A program made the position numbers and the translations under genes. From the NCBI RefSeq assembly GCF_012641745.1, contig NZ_WEHZ01000006.1, forward strand, positions 1-64,000: a stretch of 64,000 nt of DNA, in the 5' to 3' direction. The notes under the pieces are model-generated. The model did not search any database, was not told the DNA's origin, and saw only the letters and a list, made by a program, of their open reading frames with translations. Origin of the DNA: Pseudoalteromonas peptidolytica. GTDB taxonomy: Bacteria; Pseudomonadota; Gammaproteobacteria; Enterobacterales; Alteromonadaceae. Positions 27,013 to 36,988 of the stretch are shown one piece after another (the first letter of the stretch is position 1; each line of letters starts with the position of its first letter).

Positions 27013-27990
27013 ATGTATCCAGAGTTACCAGACTATCGACATTTTTATAGTAATCCTATTGCAAAGCCTCCTTGTCGAATGCTTAATGCGCAAATGTATG
27101 GCTTTTTTGTTGAAGGTGAAAAAGCAAAAATTCAGGCTTATATCGATAGCACATTAAATACAGTGCCAAGTAGTGATTTCACATTCAAGGCACTAACTAA
27201 TTGGTGTTTGCTAACGTTTACTGACATTGAAAATATTGCGTCAAAAGTGGCACCGTTTTCTGATTATGGATATATGCAGGAAACGGATATTATTATTTGG
27301 TTACCGATACTTAAGGTCAGTCTTGAGATCCGAAAGGCTGAACACCTTTATTGGTATCCAGCATTTATTGCGGTGAATAACATAAATGCACTTATCAATG
27401 GCAGAGAGATTTGGGGTTACAACAAATACTTGTGCCGTTATCGAATGCCTGAGCAATTTGGCAAGCCACTGCACTTTTCTCTTTCTCTAGATACCTTCAA
27501 AACATTTAACCCAAGCACCAAGATGGATTGGCATGACTTATTATCAATTTATCCAGAAGATGATGATGAATCTTGGTTAAAAGAGGTGTTGGAAGTTGGT
27601 GACGAAATAGCAACCCTTTTTAAAGCTTCTGTATGTGATTTAGATGTGGATAGCCAATTTTTGAAGCAGTTTCTGTCCGGGTTTACACATCCACAAATGG
27701 ATCAAATCCTGTTCAAACAAATTCCTGATGGTTATGGTGAAAAAGCCGTGTATTCAGCTGTGGTACACTCACCGTCTGAAGTAAAGAAAATTCATAAAAT
27801 TGGCTTCATAAAGGATGACCTGCATCTTGATCTTCAACACCTAGATTCATTTCCGTTAAACAAGATGTTTGGCATCCCACTCGGTAAAAGTGAATTAAAA
27901 CTTCCGTACTATGTAAAAATGGATTTTGATCAAGCGGGTGTAGAGGAGATTGTATCGACGACTTCAGGCATAACAACTCAACGCAGATAA
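27013..27990 (+). CDS. Acetoacetate decarboxylase family protein
   Basis: A 325-residue member of the acetoacetate decarboxylase superfamily. The segment NGREIWGYNKY near residue 130 contains lysine K138 at the place of the Schiff-base lysine of true acetoacetate decarboxylases. ATG at 27013 is chosen because AAAGGAG precedes it; an upstream in-frame ATG at 26980 has none. Members of this superfamily also act as aldolases, dehydratases or lipocalin-like binding proteins, so decarboxylation is not certain. It is 100 bp before a phytoene-desaturase-like flavoprotein, a pairing that suggests a common pathway. Confidence 0.82.
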   Translation: MYPELPDYRHFYSNPIAKPPCRMLNAQMYGFFVEGEKAKIQAYIDSTLNTVPSSDFTFKALTNWCLLTFTDIENIASKVAPFSDYGYMQETDIIIWLPILKVSLEIRKAEHLYWYPAFIAVNNINALINGREIWGYNKYLCRYRMPEQFGKPLHFSLSLDTFKTFNPSTKMDWHDLLSIYPEDDDESWLKEVLEVGDEIATLFKASVCDLDVDSQFLKQFLSGFTHPQMDQILFKQIPDGYGEKAVYSAVVHSPSEVKKIHKIGFIKDDLHLDLQHLDSFPLNKMFGIPLGKSELKLPYYVKMDFDQAGVEEIVSTTSGITTQRR

Positions 27991-28090
27991 TCGAAGCTCA
28001 AAAGCGATATACGTCTGTTAAGTGGTCTCTCGGTATTGCTAAGCCTCATTATTGAGTGCATTAAACTAATGTTACGTGAATGGAATAACT

Positions 28091-30331
28091 ATGAACAAAC
28101 AGAAAGTGGCTATCCTTGGGGGCGGCGTTTCTGCTATGACAGCTGCTGTATATATGACAGAGCAAGAAAACTGGCAAGAACGCTATGACATTACAATATA
28201 TCAGCAAGGCTGGCGGTTAGGAGGTAAAGGTGCGAGTGGACGCAATCCAAAACATGGTGAGCGCATCGAAGAGCATGGTCTACATGTGTGGTTTGGTGCC
28301 TATGTAAATTCGTTTCGAATGATTGAGACTGTGTATGACAAACTAGCTCGCCCAAGTGACAAGCCCATCCACACGTGGGAGCAAGCCTTAAAACCACATA
28401 GTTTGGTTGTACTTCAAGAATACATAGATAGGCAGTGGCAGACTTGGTCTGTTGACTTTCCAACTATCCCAGGCAATCCAGCAAACGGTACATTGGATTT
28501 ACATTTTTGGCAGATTTTAAAACTTCTTGCTGCGTGGCTACATAAATGGGTTGACGATATAGAAGATGAAGTCGTGAAGACACATAAAACAACACAACTC
28601 ATAACAAGAAAAAATAGAGATAAAAGTTTATTGGCACATTTAGGGCAGGAAGTCAGTAATTTCTTTGATGATATTGAGGACAAAGCGAAGCGTTTGTTTG
28701 ATGAGGCGGAGCAACAAATTCAGGAAGTGCTGTCGACTCCTAAATTATTGATTGCTCAACTAGATGCTTTTTTAACAGTAAGAGGATCAGACCATCGTTT
28801 AGGAAACAAGAAAGATCACCTAGTAGTATGGTACATGGTGCGTAAAATTAGGCGTTGGCTGAAATCAGAGGTAAATGACTTAATTGATGATAATCCGATC
28901 ATAAGACGTTTATATATATGTCTTGACCTAGGTATTGCTATGATTATCGGATTATTGCGCGATAAAGTGTATTCCAGAGGCTTTGGATACATTGATAAAT
29001 ATGATTTTAAACAATGGCTCAGGCGTAATGGTGCTAATGAAACACTGTCTGTAGAGTCCGCTCCGGTAAGGGGATTCTATGACCTCGTGTTTGGCTACGA
29101 GGATGGTGACTTTGAAAAGCCCAATGTTGAAGCTGGAGTCGCTTCTCTTGCTATGCTGAGAATTATGCTGTGTTACCGCGGCGGTGTGATGTGGAAAATG
29201 CAGGCTGGTATGGGAGATATTATCTTTGCACCCATATACGAATTATTAAAAGCAAGAGGAGTAAAATTCGAATTTTTCAACCAAGTTGAAGCGCTCAAAG
29301 GCGTGACTTGCGGTGAAAGCAATTATGTTGATGAAATCACTATTATTGAACAGGTAAAATTAAATTCTGCGCAGTCATATTCTCCATTAATGCCTGTGAA
29401 AGACTTGCCATGTTGGCCAAGCGAACCGATTTGGGGGCAAATTGACCAACAGCAAGTTGAATTGATCCAACAGCATGAGGTGAACTTGGAATCTTATTGG
29501 TCCAATTGGGAGTCGATATACCAACACACATTTGGACAGCCACTTCCGCGGAAAACGCTAAAGCGTGCTGTAGATTTTGATTTAGTTATTTTTGGAATAT
29601 CTGTGGCTGGACTTTCGCCACTTTGTGAAAATTTATTGGATCAAGATGAAAAGTTAAAGCAACAAGCAACAAATGTTAAAACAGTAGCCACGCAAGCGAT
29701 GCAGCTATGGTTGACTAAAACAGACAGTGAATTGGGTTTTCATGACCCTTCACAAAGCGATGAAAGGCCAATTTTGAGTGCTTTCTCGAAGCCTTTTGAC
29801 ACATGGGCTGCGATGTCTAATTTACTTGAAGTTGAGGATTGGAAAGACCAAAAGCCGAGTAATATAGCTTACTTTTGTAGTGCATTTACCTGTGCCAATT
29901 ATCCGCCACCATCAGATCATCATTTTCCCGAGCGTATGAAAGCTGAAGTAAAAGAAAACGGTTTAAAGAAGTTAACCAGTCAGATGCAGCCACTTTGGCC
30001 AGAAGCTTACCATGGAGATGACTTCGACTGGAACGTGTTGTTTGATAGAGGTAATACTTCTGGCGCGACAAGGTTTGACGCACAATATTGGCGGGTTAAT
30101 GTAGATCCTAGTGAGCGATATGTATTAAGCGTGGTTGGCAGTAGTAAGTTCCGCCTAGCAACGAATGAGACTGTATTTAGTAATCTTTATCTGACGGGGG
30201 ATTGGATAAAAACAGGAGTGAATGCTGGGTGTGTAGAGGCCGCTGTAATGGCGGGTATGCAAACGAGTAGAGCAATTACAGGTTATCCAGAGCAAATCAG
30301 TGGTGAGCAAGGGTTTGCACCATTTGACTGA
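28091..30331 (+). CDS. FAD/NAD(P)-binding oxidoreductase, phytoene desaturase-like
   Basis: A 746-residue flavoprotein related to carotenoid desaturases and other flavin amine oxidases. The dinucleotide-binding start VAILGGGVSAMTAAVYM is followed by GWRLGGKGASGRN and EEHGLHVWFGAY near residue 60, which in desaturases shape the FAD and substrate site; the C-terminal LTGDWIKTGVNAGCVEAAVMAG near 700 is the second FAD signature. A charged helical insertion (about 150-310) makes it much longer than typical desaturases (about 500). ATG at 28091 is preferred over a GTG 15 bp upstream. Product and substrate are unknown; oxidation of a polyene or isoprenoid-like molecule is plausible. Confidence 0.82.
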   Translation: MNKQKVAILGGGVSAMTAAVYMTEQENWQERYDITIYQQGWRLGGKGASGRNPKHGERIEEHGLHVWFGAYVNSFRMIETVYDKLARPSDKPIHTWEQALKPHSLVVLQEYIDRQWQTWSVDFPTIPGNPANGTLDLHFWQILKLLAAWLHKWVDDIEDEVVKTHKTTQLITRKNRDKSLLAHLGQEVSNFFDDIEDKAKRLFDEAEQQIQEVLSTPKLLIAQLDAFLTVRGSDHRLGNKKDHLVVWYMVRKIRRWLKSEVNDLIDDNPIIRRLYICLDLGIAMIIGLLRDKVYSRGFGYIDKYDFKQWLRRNGANETLSVESAPVRGFYDLVFGYEDGDFEKPNVEAGVASLAMLRIMLCYRGGVMWKMQAGMGDIIFAPIYELLKARGVKFEFFNQVEALKGVTCGESNYVDEITIIEQVKLNSAQSYSPLMPVKDLPCWPSEPIWGQIDQQQVELIQQHEVNLESYWSNWESIYQHTFGQPLPRKTLKRAVDFDLVIFGISVAGLSPLCENLLDQDEKLKQQATNVKTVATQAMQLWLTKTDSELGFHDPSQSDERPILSAFSKPFDTWAAMSNLLEVEDWKDQKPSNIAYFCSAFTCANYPPPSDHHFPERMKAEVKENGLKKLTSQMQPLWPEAYHGDDFDWNVLFDRGNTSGATRFDAQYWRVNVDPSERYVLSVVGSSKFRLATNETVFSNLYLTGDWIKTGVNAGCVEAAVMAGMQTSRAITGYPEQISGEQGFAPFD

Positions 30332-30521
30332 TATGCGGTGGAAAATGAGACCCATGACCACTCGATATTTCAAATAACGGTATTAGTGTGAGGTTTTAAC
30401 TTTGGTTATCGGGTACGGAAACTACCGTACTTGATACCAAGATGTTGGGGTCGCTGTAAAACTTTTAGATGAGACAGCGCTGGAAGGAGCTATTTAAAAA
30501 AAACAATAACTTAGCTTGTTT

Positions 30522-30546
30522 CACACCGAGACTTCTGGTTAATTAA
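30522..30546 (+). repeat. Possible degenerate core of dispersed repeat
   Basis: ACCGAGACTTCTGGTTAATTAA resembles the core at 58016-58037 and 13335-13357. The match is partial, and flanking similarity is weak. Confidence 0.3.
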
Positions 30547-30622
30547 GTGTAATTACTTGGGGGTCGTTTTAATTCAGCTATACTGAAAGTGCAATTGCAT
30601 GATATAGCTAGGGATTAAAACT

Positions 30623-32860
30623 ATGCCACATTCAAATGTGCTGATGAACACGGTTACTCTTGCGTTACTTTTTGCTATCTCTTCAGAGGCAAGTGCCAAA
30701 GCAGAAAATATCGAAATAATCGAAGTCTATGCACAGAAAAGAAAGCAATCCATTAATGATGTTGCGATTGCCGTCAAACCTATTTTTGGCAGTCTAATCA
30801 AAGATGCCGCGGTGAAAGATACAACTGAGCTTGGAAGCCTCGTATCTAATGTAAAAATTAGCCAAAACGCGGCAGAGGGTACACCACCTGCGATAAACAT
30901 AAGAGGGGTGGGACTGGTTGATTATAACACCGCGAATACTTCTCCCATTGGTTTATATCTTGATGGAATTTCTGTTGGCTCTGCAAATAATCAAATCATT
31001 AATCTATTTGATATGGAGCAAATAGAGGTATTGAAAGGGCCACAAGGGACGCTGTTTGGGCGCAACACGACAGGTGGTGCTATTTTGCTAAGGACTAAGC
31101 GTCCTGAGGATGGCGATTATGCTTATCTTACCGCCGGGATTGGCTCTGACTCCCTTTCAAGTGCCTCGACAGTAATCAATCTGAGTCTTACTAACGATAG
31201 TGCGATGAGGTTTGCCGGAAGCCACAAAAAGTACGATTACACCACATACAATCTTGATGATCGCTTTCCTGAAGCTGGTATGGAACAAAATGATGCTCGG
31301 TTAAGTTATTTTGGTGAATTTGACGATTTTAGCCTTTTCATAAAGGCTGATTATGGTCATTGGAATGGTTTGGTACAGCCAGTTGGTAACATTGGTATTT
31401 ACGCAAACCCTGCTGATGGAACGAGATGCGCCTATTCACAGCTTGGCAGCAGTAATTGTGTCGATCTATTTGGCTTTAATAGCGGCAGCGACGATTTTTG
31501 GGCTGTAAGAGTGAATAACTATCAGCAACATCACAGCGTGAGCAAAGGGCTCACCGGAGAGTTAACTTATCAACTGGCTGAACAGTCGCAACTTGTATAT
31601 TTGAGCGCTTTTAATCGGTTGGATCGCATACATGGGTTTAATTGCGATGGTAGTATTTTTTCACTATGCGAGGGAGAGTTAGGGCTAAAAACTGAAAAGT
31701 TAACTAATGAACTGCGATATGAGCAAGGCAGTTCACGTGGGTTTTTAACGCTGGGTTTATTTCAACTTGAAGAGCGTATTTACCAAGATAACTACAATGA
31801 TCTTTTACGCGACTTACGAGGAACCGAAAACGGCTCGAGTGCAGCAACTTTCTACTATGATAACGATATAGAGATCTCCTCGCATGCAATTTTTGGTCAG
31901 TATGAGTACAGGCTGAGTGAGGAAACCGCGCTATTATTGGGCTTGAGGTATAGTGATGAAAAAGTCGACTACGATACTTTTTCCTACATGAACATCCCAT
32001 TTGGCGACAACACTGCTGGGATCTTAATTCCTTCATACGACATACAAGGTGAAACATCGGATACCAACCTATCAGGTAAATTCTCCGTGATCCATAAGCT
32101 CGAATCAACTAAAAGCTTGTATTATAGCCTTGCAAATGGGGTGAAAAGTGGTGGATACAATGGTGGTTTCTTGGTGTCTCGCTCGGCTGCTTTACGAGCT
32201 AGCTACGGACCAGAAAAGCTGATTGCGCATGAGCTGGGCGCAAAGTTAATGTTCGAACCGATTGACCTACGCACTAACTTTGCGGCTTTCTATTATGATT
32301 ATAAAGATCAACAGGTTTTTATGAATCAAGCCTCAGAGATCCCTGGAGCGCCCCCTTATCAACTATTAAAAAACGTGGGCAAGTCGACTATTTATGGAGT
32401 TGAGCTAGAAAACACTTGGGGCGTGTCGAAACAAACTCAGGTTTCACTAGATGTTGGTTATATTCCAGAGGCTAACTTTGAAGAGTTTGTGGATCCACTC
32501 GGAGTCGCCTTAACAGACAATCGGCTCCCTTTCACATCCAAATGGAATATTGCAGGCCATGCTGAGCATAAATTTAGTTGGAACTCTGTCGGAGTAAAAG
32601 CGAGAGTTGGCTTTGATTATCAAAGTGAATACTATTTCGATCAAAATGAGTCGCTATACGCCTCTCAGCCGAGTTATATTCTGTGGAATGCTAATTTACA
32701 GTTCAAATATGATAAGTGGCAAGTTGGAGTGTGGGGTAAAAACCTTCTTGATAAAGAATATAGTCATTTAATCTTCGACTTAAGTAGCTTTATAGGCATG
32801 CTTGAAGATTTTAAAGGGGAAGGAAGAAGAATTGGACTCGATGTTACCTACCACTTTTAA
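30623..32860 (+). CDS. TonB-dependent outer-membrane receptor
   Basis: A 745-residue TonB-dependent receptor. A signal peptide (about 1-25) precedes an IEIIEVYAQKR stretch that fits a TonB box or plug start; the plug shows INIRGVG, GLYLDGISVG and the conserved EVLKGPQGTLFGRNTTGGAI near residue 140. The beta-barrel closes with the expected terminal phenylalanine (VTYHF). It resembles receptors that import organic molecules rather than a specific known siderophore receptor. The sensor kinase follows 46 bp later, so it may monitor or regulate uptake by this receptor. Confidence 0.93.
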   Translation: MPHSNVLMNTVTLALLFAISSEASAKAENIEIIEVYAQKRKQSINDVAIAVKPIFGSLIKDAAVKDTTELGSLVSNVKISQNAAEGTPPAINIRGVGLVDYNTANTSPIGLYLDGISVGSANNQIINLFDMEQIEVLKGPQGTLFGRNTTGGAILLRTKRPEDGDYAYLTAGIGSDSLSSASTVINLSLTNDSAMRFAGSHKKYDYTTYNLDDRFPEAGMEQNDARLSYFGEFDDFSLFIKADYGHWNGLVQPVGNIGIYANPADGTRCAYSQLGSSNCVDLFGFNSGSDDFWAVRVNNYQQHHSVSKGLTGELTYQLAEQSQLVYLSAFNRLDRIHGFNCDGSIFSLCEGELGLKTEKLTNELRYEQGSSRGFLTLGLFQLEERIYQDNYNDLLRDLRGTENGSSAATFYYDNDIEISSHAIFGQYEYRLSEETALLLGLRYSDEKVDYDTFSYMNIPFGDNTAGILIPSYDIQGETSDTNLSGKFSVIHKLESTKSLYYSLANGVKSGGYNGGFLVSRSAALRASYGPEKLIAHELGAKLMFEPIDLRTNFAAFYYDYKDQQVFMNQASEIPGAPPYQLLKNVGKSTIYGVELENTWGVSKQTQVSLDVGYIPEANFEEFVDPLGVALTDNRLPFTSKWNIAGHAEHKFSWNSVGVKARVGFDYQSEYYFDQNESLYASQPSYILWNANLQFKYDKWQVGVWGKNLLDKEYSHLIFDLSSFIGMLEDFKGEGRRIGLDVTYHF

Positions 32861-32906
32861 GTTTTAATTCGTGGAAAAATAGTAATTAGATTTTTGAGGT
32901 ATAAAA

Positions 32907-35642
32907 TTGCGCAAATTAGGTGAAAAGAAAGCAGCTCATAGAAAAGGGATGCCCGTTAGCATGCGCTTTTTATCTATTTTGCTCTGTATTTTTTGGTTTT
33001 CGGGAGCCTGTTTTGCTGATCAAACATCGTTGACACTTTCACAACCTTGGCATTACCAAAACCTTCACAATATTGGGCGCATCTATGAGGCAGCATCTAG
33101 CACCCGATTTCCTCAGAATTGGGATGAGATACAGACTTGGGAATCCACTCAACAACCTTTTGAGAAAAGAGCTTTATTTTCAGGTCGGTATTTTTTAGTG
33201 ACTAAAGTGAAGAATCAAAGTCCACTTAGTGAGTTTGTGTTATATCCCTACAACACCGTGCTGAGCAAAATTGAGTCTCGGATATACACGCCCCAATCTG
33301 TTATCAGTGTATTTTCCGGCGGTGTGGTCGAAAACGAGTTTGCATTTCACTATGGAAACCAAATTCATCTAGAGCCTAACCAAGAATATTATATTATTAC
33401 TCTATTTGAGAGCGATTTTTTCTATACACCCGTCAAGCTGACTATTGAGCCGCTCAGGGACTTTGAACGCAAAATCGTATATGAAAACTTAATAATGACA
33501 CTCTGCTTTGGGGTTGGCATTGTGCTGGGGTTATATAATCTACTTATTTATATCGGATCGAAAGATATTACCCACCTTTATTACGCGCTATTTACTTGTG
33601 TTTGGGTGTTTGCATGGAGTCATTTTTTTCACGTACCAGACCAATTGTTTGGGTTTTACTCAGCTAATCTTCATTGGTTGGGCTTTGCACTTGCACCGCT
33701 TACTAACGCACTGTTTTACATACACCTATTAAAGCTTAAAGATGCCCATCCAAACTATGTTTCAATTTCAATTTGGTTGGGGGTGATAGCTGCATTGGGT
33801 TTACCATTTTGCATTCTTTTTCCAGGGTTTGGCTTTATTTGGGCAACCTTAGTGACTGGTCTTGCAATGTGTTTTGGTTTATTTGTTGGGGTAAAGCGGT
33901 GGTCTGAAGGGTTTCAACCCGCACGCTATTTTGTTTTTGCTTATGTTGCTATGGCTGTGCCAAATATGATTGGTAATTTTACTAATCTCAGTTTACTTCC
34001 TGAGTCATCAAGCAATTTGTATTTGTATGGGCTGATAGGCTCGGCACTAGATGCACTTTTATTGGCTTTTGCCGTTGCTGATAAATTTAGGATCACCAGT
34101 GAGGAGAATATTGAGCTAAACAAAAACCTAGAAGCAAAAGTCCTGAAGCGCACTTATGAGTTAGAACAGGTCGCTGCAGAACTTAGAGATGCGAGTGAGG
34201 CAAAAAGCCGTTTTCTGGCAAATATGAGCCATGAAATTAGAACTCCTATGACTTCCATTATAGGTTATGCCGATGGCATTATGCTTGGAGATATAAAACC
34301 TCATGAGCGGAATCATGCAATATCAGTTATTTTGCAAAACTCGAGACATGTTTTAGGCTTGATAAATGATATTTTAGACATGTCTAAAATTGAAGCGAAT
34401 AAACTTGAAGTTGAATTGGTTGAATCTAATCTCTTTCAGGCGATTGCACATGTGGACTCTCTACTGGGTAAGCAGATAAGAGATAAAGGGTTGGAATTTG
34501 CACTAAATTATCATTTCCCATTACCTGATTTTGTTGTAATAGACCCCACGCGGTTGCGCCAAATTTTGCTTAATTTAACCTCTAACGCCATGAAGTTTAC
34601 CACGGTTGGGAAAATCTCAATCGATGTTGCGTGCCAAAATGAAAGGTTACTGATCACGGTGCGTGACACTGGGATAGGAATGACCGCAGATGAACAAAAG
34701 GAGTTATTTAGTGCGTTTTACCAAGCTGATTCTTCTACTTCAAGAAAGTATGGAGGAACTGGGCTTGGATTAAACATTTCAAAGAGTCTCGCGAATAAGT
34801 TAGATGGAGATATTTTTGTTGAAAGTGAGGTCGGCTCGGGCACAGCATTTACATTGTCGTTAGGGCTATATACGACGGAGAGAACTAGGTGGGTAGAAAG
34901 CTTAGCACAAATTGGGGATGTACGAGAGCATATCAAGGTGCCAGAAGAAATTACTCAGGCATTAAAAGGAGAGGTGTTACTCGCGGAGGATAATACCGAT
35001 AACAGTAAGTTGATCAAACGGATCTTAGAAAGAATGGGATTATCAGTTACTGCTGTGGAAAATGGTCAACTTGCAGTACAAGCGGTGCTGGACAACGAAT
35101 TTGATCTTATTCTGCTTGATATTCAGATGCCGGTTATGGATGGTGAACAAGCGTTTAGCTTTATTCAAGCGACAGGGGGCAGTACACCAGTGATTGCACT
35201 TACCGCCAACACCATGCAGCATGAAATCGATCGTTATTTGAAGTTAGGTTTTAGCGATCACCTTGCAAAGCCAATTGATAGACTTATCTTTAGTCAAAAA
35301 ATAGCGCACTATCTGGATATTAAAGTAGAAGAAGAGCTTGACCTGCCAGAAGCTGAGTTTAATCAGCTTAAACAACAATATGTATCGGGATTACATGAAC
35401 AAATCATACAAATTAAGAACCAAGCTAAGTATCAAGATTACGAGGCCTTAGCGAAGACGGTACATGCAATCAAAGGCACGGCTGCCATGTTTGACTGTAT
35501 TGATATACATAAAATTGCCCATCAACTTGATGAAAAGTTGAAAAATAAACAGTTACAAAATATAGATACTCAGTTGCATGATTTGCTAGGTGCGATGACT
35601 CGCGCAATTGAATCTGGGAAACAAAAAAGTGAACAAGCGTGA
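32907..35642 (+). CDS. 7TMR-DISM hybrid sensor histidine kinase with REC and Hpt
   Basis: A 911-residue hybrid kinase. A signal segment and an extracytoplasmic 7TMR-DISM sensory domain (about 40-190) precede seven membrane helices (about 195-400). The kinase core has phospho-histidine H442 in NMSHEIRTPM, the N box (ILLNLTSNAMKF, near 555) and GGTGLGLNIS; then a receiver with D738 (LLDIQMPVMDG) and an Hpt domain with H853 (VHAIKGTAAMF), so a full phosphorelay is in one chain. The start used is TTG with GAGG upstream; ATG at 32949 or 32961 would place the signal peptide at the N terminus and is also plausible. Its output regulator is not nearby. Confidence 0.9.
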   Translation: MRKLGEKKAAHRKGMPVSMRFLSILLCIFWFSGACFADQTSLTLSQPWHYQNLHNIGRIYEAASSTRFPQNWDEIQTWESTQQPFEKRALFSGRYFLVTKVKNQSPLSEFVLYPYNTVLSKIESRIYTPQSVISVFSGGVVENEFAFHYGNQIHLEPNQEYYIITLFESDFFYTPVKLTIEPLRDFERKIVYENLIMTLCFGVGIVLGLYNLLIYIGSKDITHLYYALFTCVWVFAWSHFFHVPDQLFGFYSANLHWLGFALAPLTNALFYIHLLKLKDAHPNYVSISIWLGVIAALGLPFCILFPGFGFIWATLVTGLAMCFGLFVGVKRWSEGFQPARYFVFAYVAMAVPNMIGNFTNLSLLPESSSNLYLYGLIGSALDALLLAFAVADKFRITSEENIELNKNLEAKVLKRTYELEQVAAELRDASEAKSRFLANMSHEIRTPMTSIIGYADGIMLGDIKPHERNHAISVILQNSRHVLGLINDILDMSKIEANKLEVELVESNLFQAIAHVDSLLGKQIRDKGLEFALNYHFPLPDFVVIDPTRLRQILLNLTSNAMKFTTVGKISIDVACQNERLLITVRDTGIGMTADEQKELFSAFYQADSSTSRKYGGTGLGLNISKSLANKLDGDIFVESEVGSGTAFTLSLGLYTTERTRWVESLAQIGDVREHIKVPEEITQALKGEVLLAEDNTDNSKLIKRILERMGLSVTAVENGQLAVQAVLDNEFDLILLDIQMPVMDGEQAFSFIQATGGSTPVIALTANTMQHEIDRYLKLGFSDHLAKPIDRLIFSQKIAHYLDIKVEEELDLPEAEFNQLKQQYVSGLHEQIIQIKNQAKYQDYEALAKTVHAIKGTAAMFDCIDIHKIAHQLDEKLKNKQLQNIDTQLHDLLGAMTRAIESGKQKSEQA

Positions 35643-35647
35643 ACATG

Positions 35648-36484
35648 CTAGCGCAGTGGCTGGAGCGCATTTAGCTGAGATGAACTTATGATTGGAAAAT
35701 CGCGTCTAAGTTTGTAACTGGCATAAAGGTTAGAAAAAATAGTCGTTTTAGATAGCCGATCAAGGTGTGCAATAAATAGTTGAGCACTGTGCCTTTGTCC
35801 TGAAGGGTGTGTCATTTTGCAGCAGCGTTGAAATTGTGCAATCAACGTTCTGACAGACTCTGATTTCCCCTTTGTAGATAGTGCCAAATCTGCCTCTATA
35901 AAAAAGGCGACTCCACTCCAGTACACTCGCTGCTGCGCGTTCAAAGACCACATGTTTTCGCTGACAGATGATAAAGTGCCCGGTACCGCCTTGGTATTGT
36001 CTCTGCCACGCTTTAATCCCGAGCGTAGTCGTAAGTTAAATTCATCGATGTCAAACACAGCATTGTCAAGCATGATGATATTTTGTAGGTAAGTGGCTAA
36101 CCCTTCGGCTAGCCAAAAGTCAGGATAATCTAGTAATGGATGATAGAGGTGGGCAACTTCATGATAAATAGTCCAATCTTTAATTAATACCTCACTAGAA
36201 GTGAAACGTTTAACATGTAACTCCACTGAGTCATATTTCCCTCGCTTTATTGCCCCCCAAGGTACTGGCTCGGAAGCTAAGAAAACAGGCTCAACCGTAA
36301 TGTTGAGTTTGGTTTGCTGCAAAGCGCCCAATGTCTTTTCAGTGGCCTCTATACTGTGCGAAACCCAAGTGTTGATGTGCTTCTGATCTGTATTACTTAG
36401 CCAGCTTGAATACATTAATTCAATGTGTGTTGCACCTACATTATTTGTAATGCAGGCCAGCGCAAATAAAATATAAAATCTCAT
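35648..36484 (-). CDS. Secreted putative gluzincin metalloprotease
   Basis: A 278-residue protein with a signal peptide (cleavage likely after NNVGA, near residue 18). HEVAHLYHP near residue 125 is an HExxH zinc motif, and the glutamate in WLAEGLATYLQ about 20 residues later is the third ligand of gluzincins (peptidase MA-like fold). The ATG at 36484 is used; a GTG start 39 bp upstream would add residues before the signal peptide. Its 3' end is only 5 bp from the convergent sensor-kinase gene. Substrate unknown. Confidence 0.78.
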   Translation of the reverse strand: MRFYILFALACITNNVGATHIELMYSSWLSNTDQKHINTWVSHSIEATEKTLGALQQTKLNITVEPVFLASEPVPWGAIKRGKYDSVELHVKRFTSSEVLIKDWTIYHEVAHLYHPLLDYPDFWLAEGLATYLQNIIMLDNAVFDIDEFNLRLRSGLKRGRDNTKAVPGTLSSVSENMWSLNAQQRVYWSGVAFFIEADLALSTKGKSESVRTLIAQFQRCCKMTHPSGQRHSAQLFIAHLDRLSKTTIFSNLYASYKLRRDFPIISSSQLNALQPLR

Positions 36485-36607
36485 GTTTATCGCTTTTTGG
36501 TTAGCACTAACGCAAAGGTTCACTTGAATAGTTCAGTTGAGATTATCTCAACTGAACTGAACAGTCTATTGTGTAAAACTATACAAAACATCAACCAAGG
36601 AAATTTA

Positions 36608-36988
36608 ATGAAATTAGTTATACTCATGGTTAGTACTGCTGCCTTATCAAACCCATTACTTGGGACGTGGGAATTTGTCGAAGGGGAATATGCAACGCCA
36701 AATGGCCGTATCACCGCAAAAGCTCCCGAATTAACATCGACCAAACTTATCACAGAAACTCATCATAGTTATATCACTCAAAGTCGAGGCGAGTTTAAGT
36801 ATGCGGGGGGTGGTAGCTATAAGCTAGAAGGCGATCAATTTATTGAAACGTACGAGTATGGGAATATTCCTTCTTTACTAGGAAGAACTATGTCATTCAA
36901 CTATAAAGTTGATGGGAAACTGTGGCATCATGAGCTTTATGAAGATGGTAAGTTTGTTGAAAGGGAAGTATGGAAAAAAGTCGATTAA
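36608..36988 (+). CDS. Small exported lipocalin-like protein
   Basis: A 126-residue protein with a short signal peptide (about residues 1-14) followed by LLGTWEFVEGEY, the typical start of lipocalin-like or DUF4488-type small barrels, and beta-rich sequence to the end. Function unknown. CAAGGAAA precedes the ATG. The last 19 bp overlap the following quinone oxidoreductase gene, which suggests translational coupling. Confidence 0.7.
   Translation: MKLVILMVSTAALSNPLLGTWEFVEGEYATPNGRITAKAPELTSTKLITETHHSYITQSRGEFKYAGGGSYKLEGDQFIETYEYGNIPSLLGRTMSFNYKVDGKLWHHELYEDGKFVEREVWKKVD

Noticed and set aside
32949..32961. ATG starts for the hybrid kinase instead of TTG at 32907
   Set aside because: Not excluded: they fit the signal peptide better, but the ribosome binding site is best for the TTG, so the longer form is listed.
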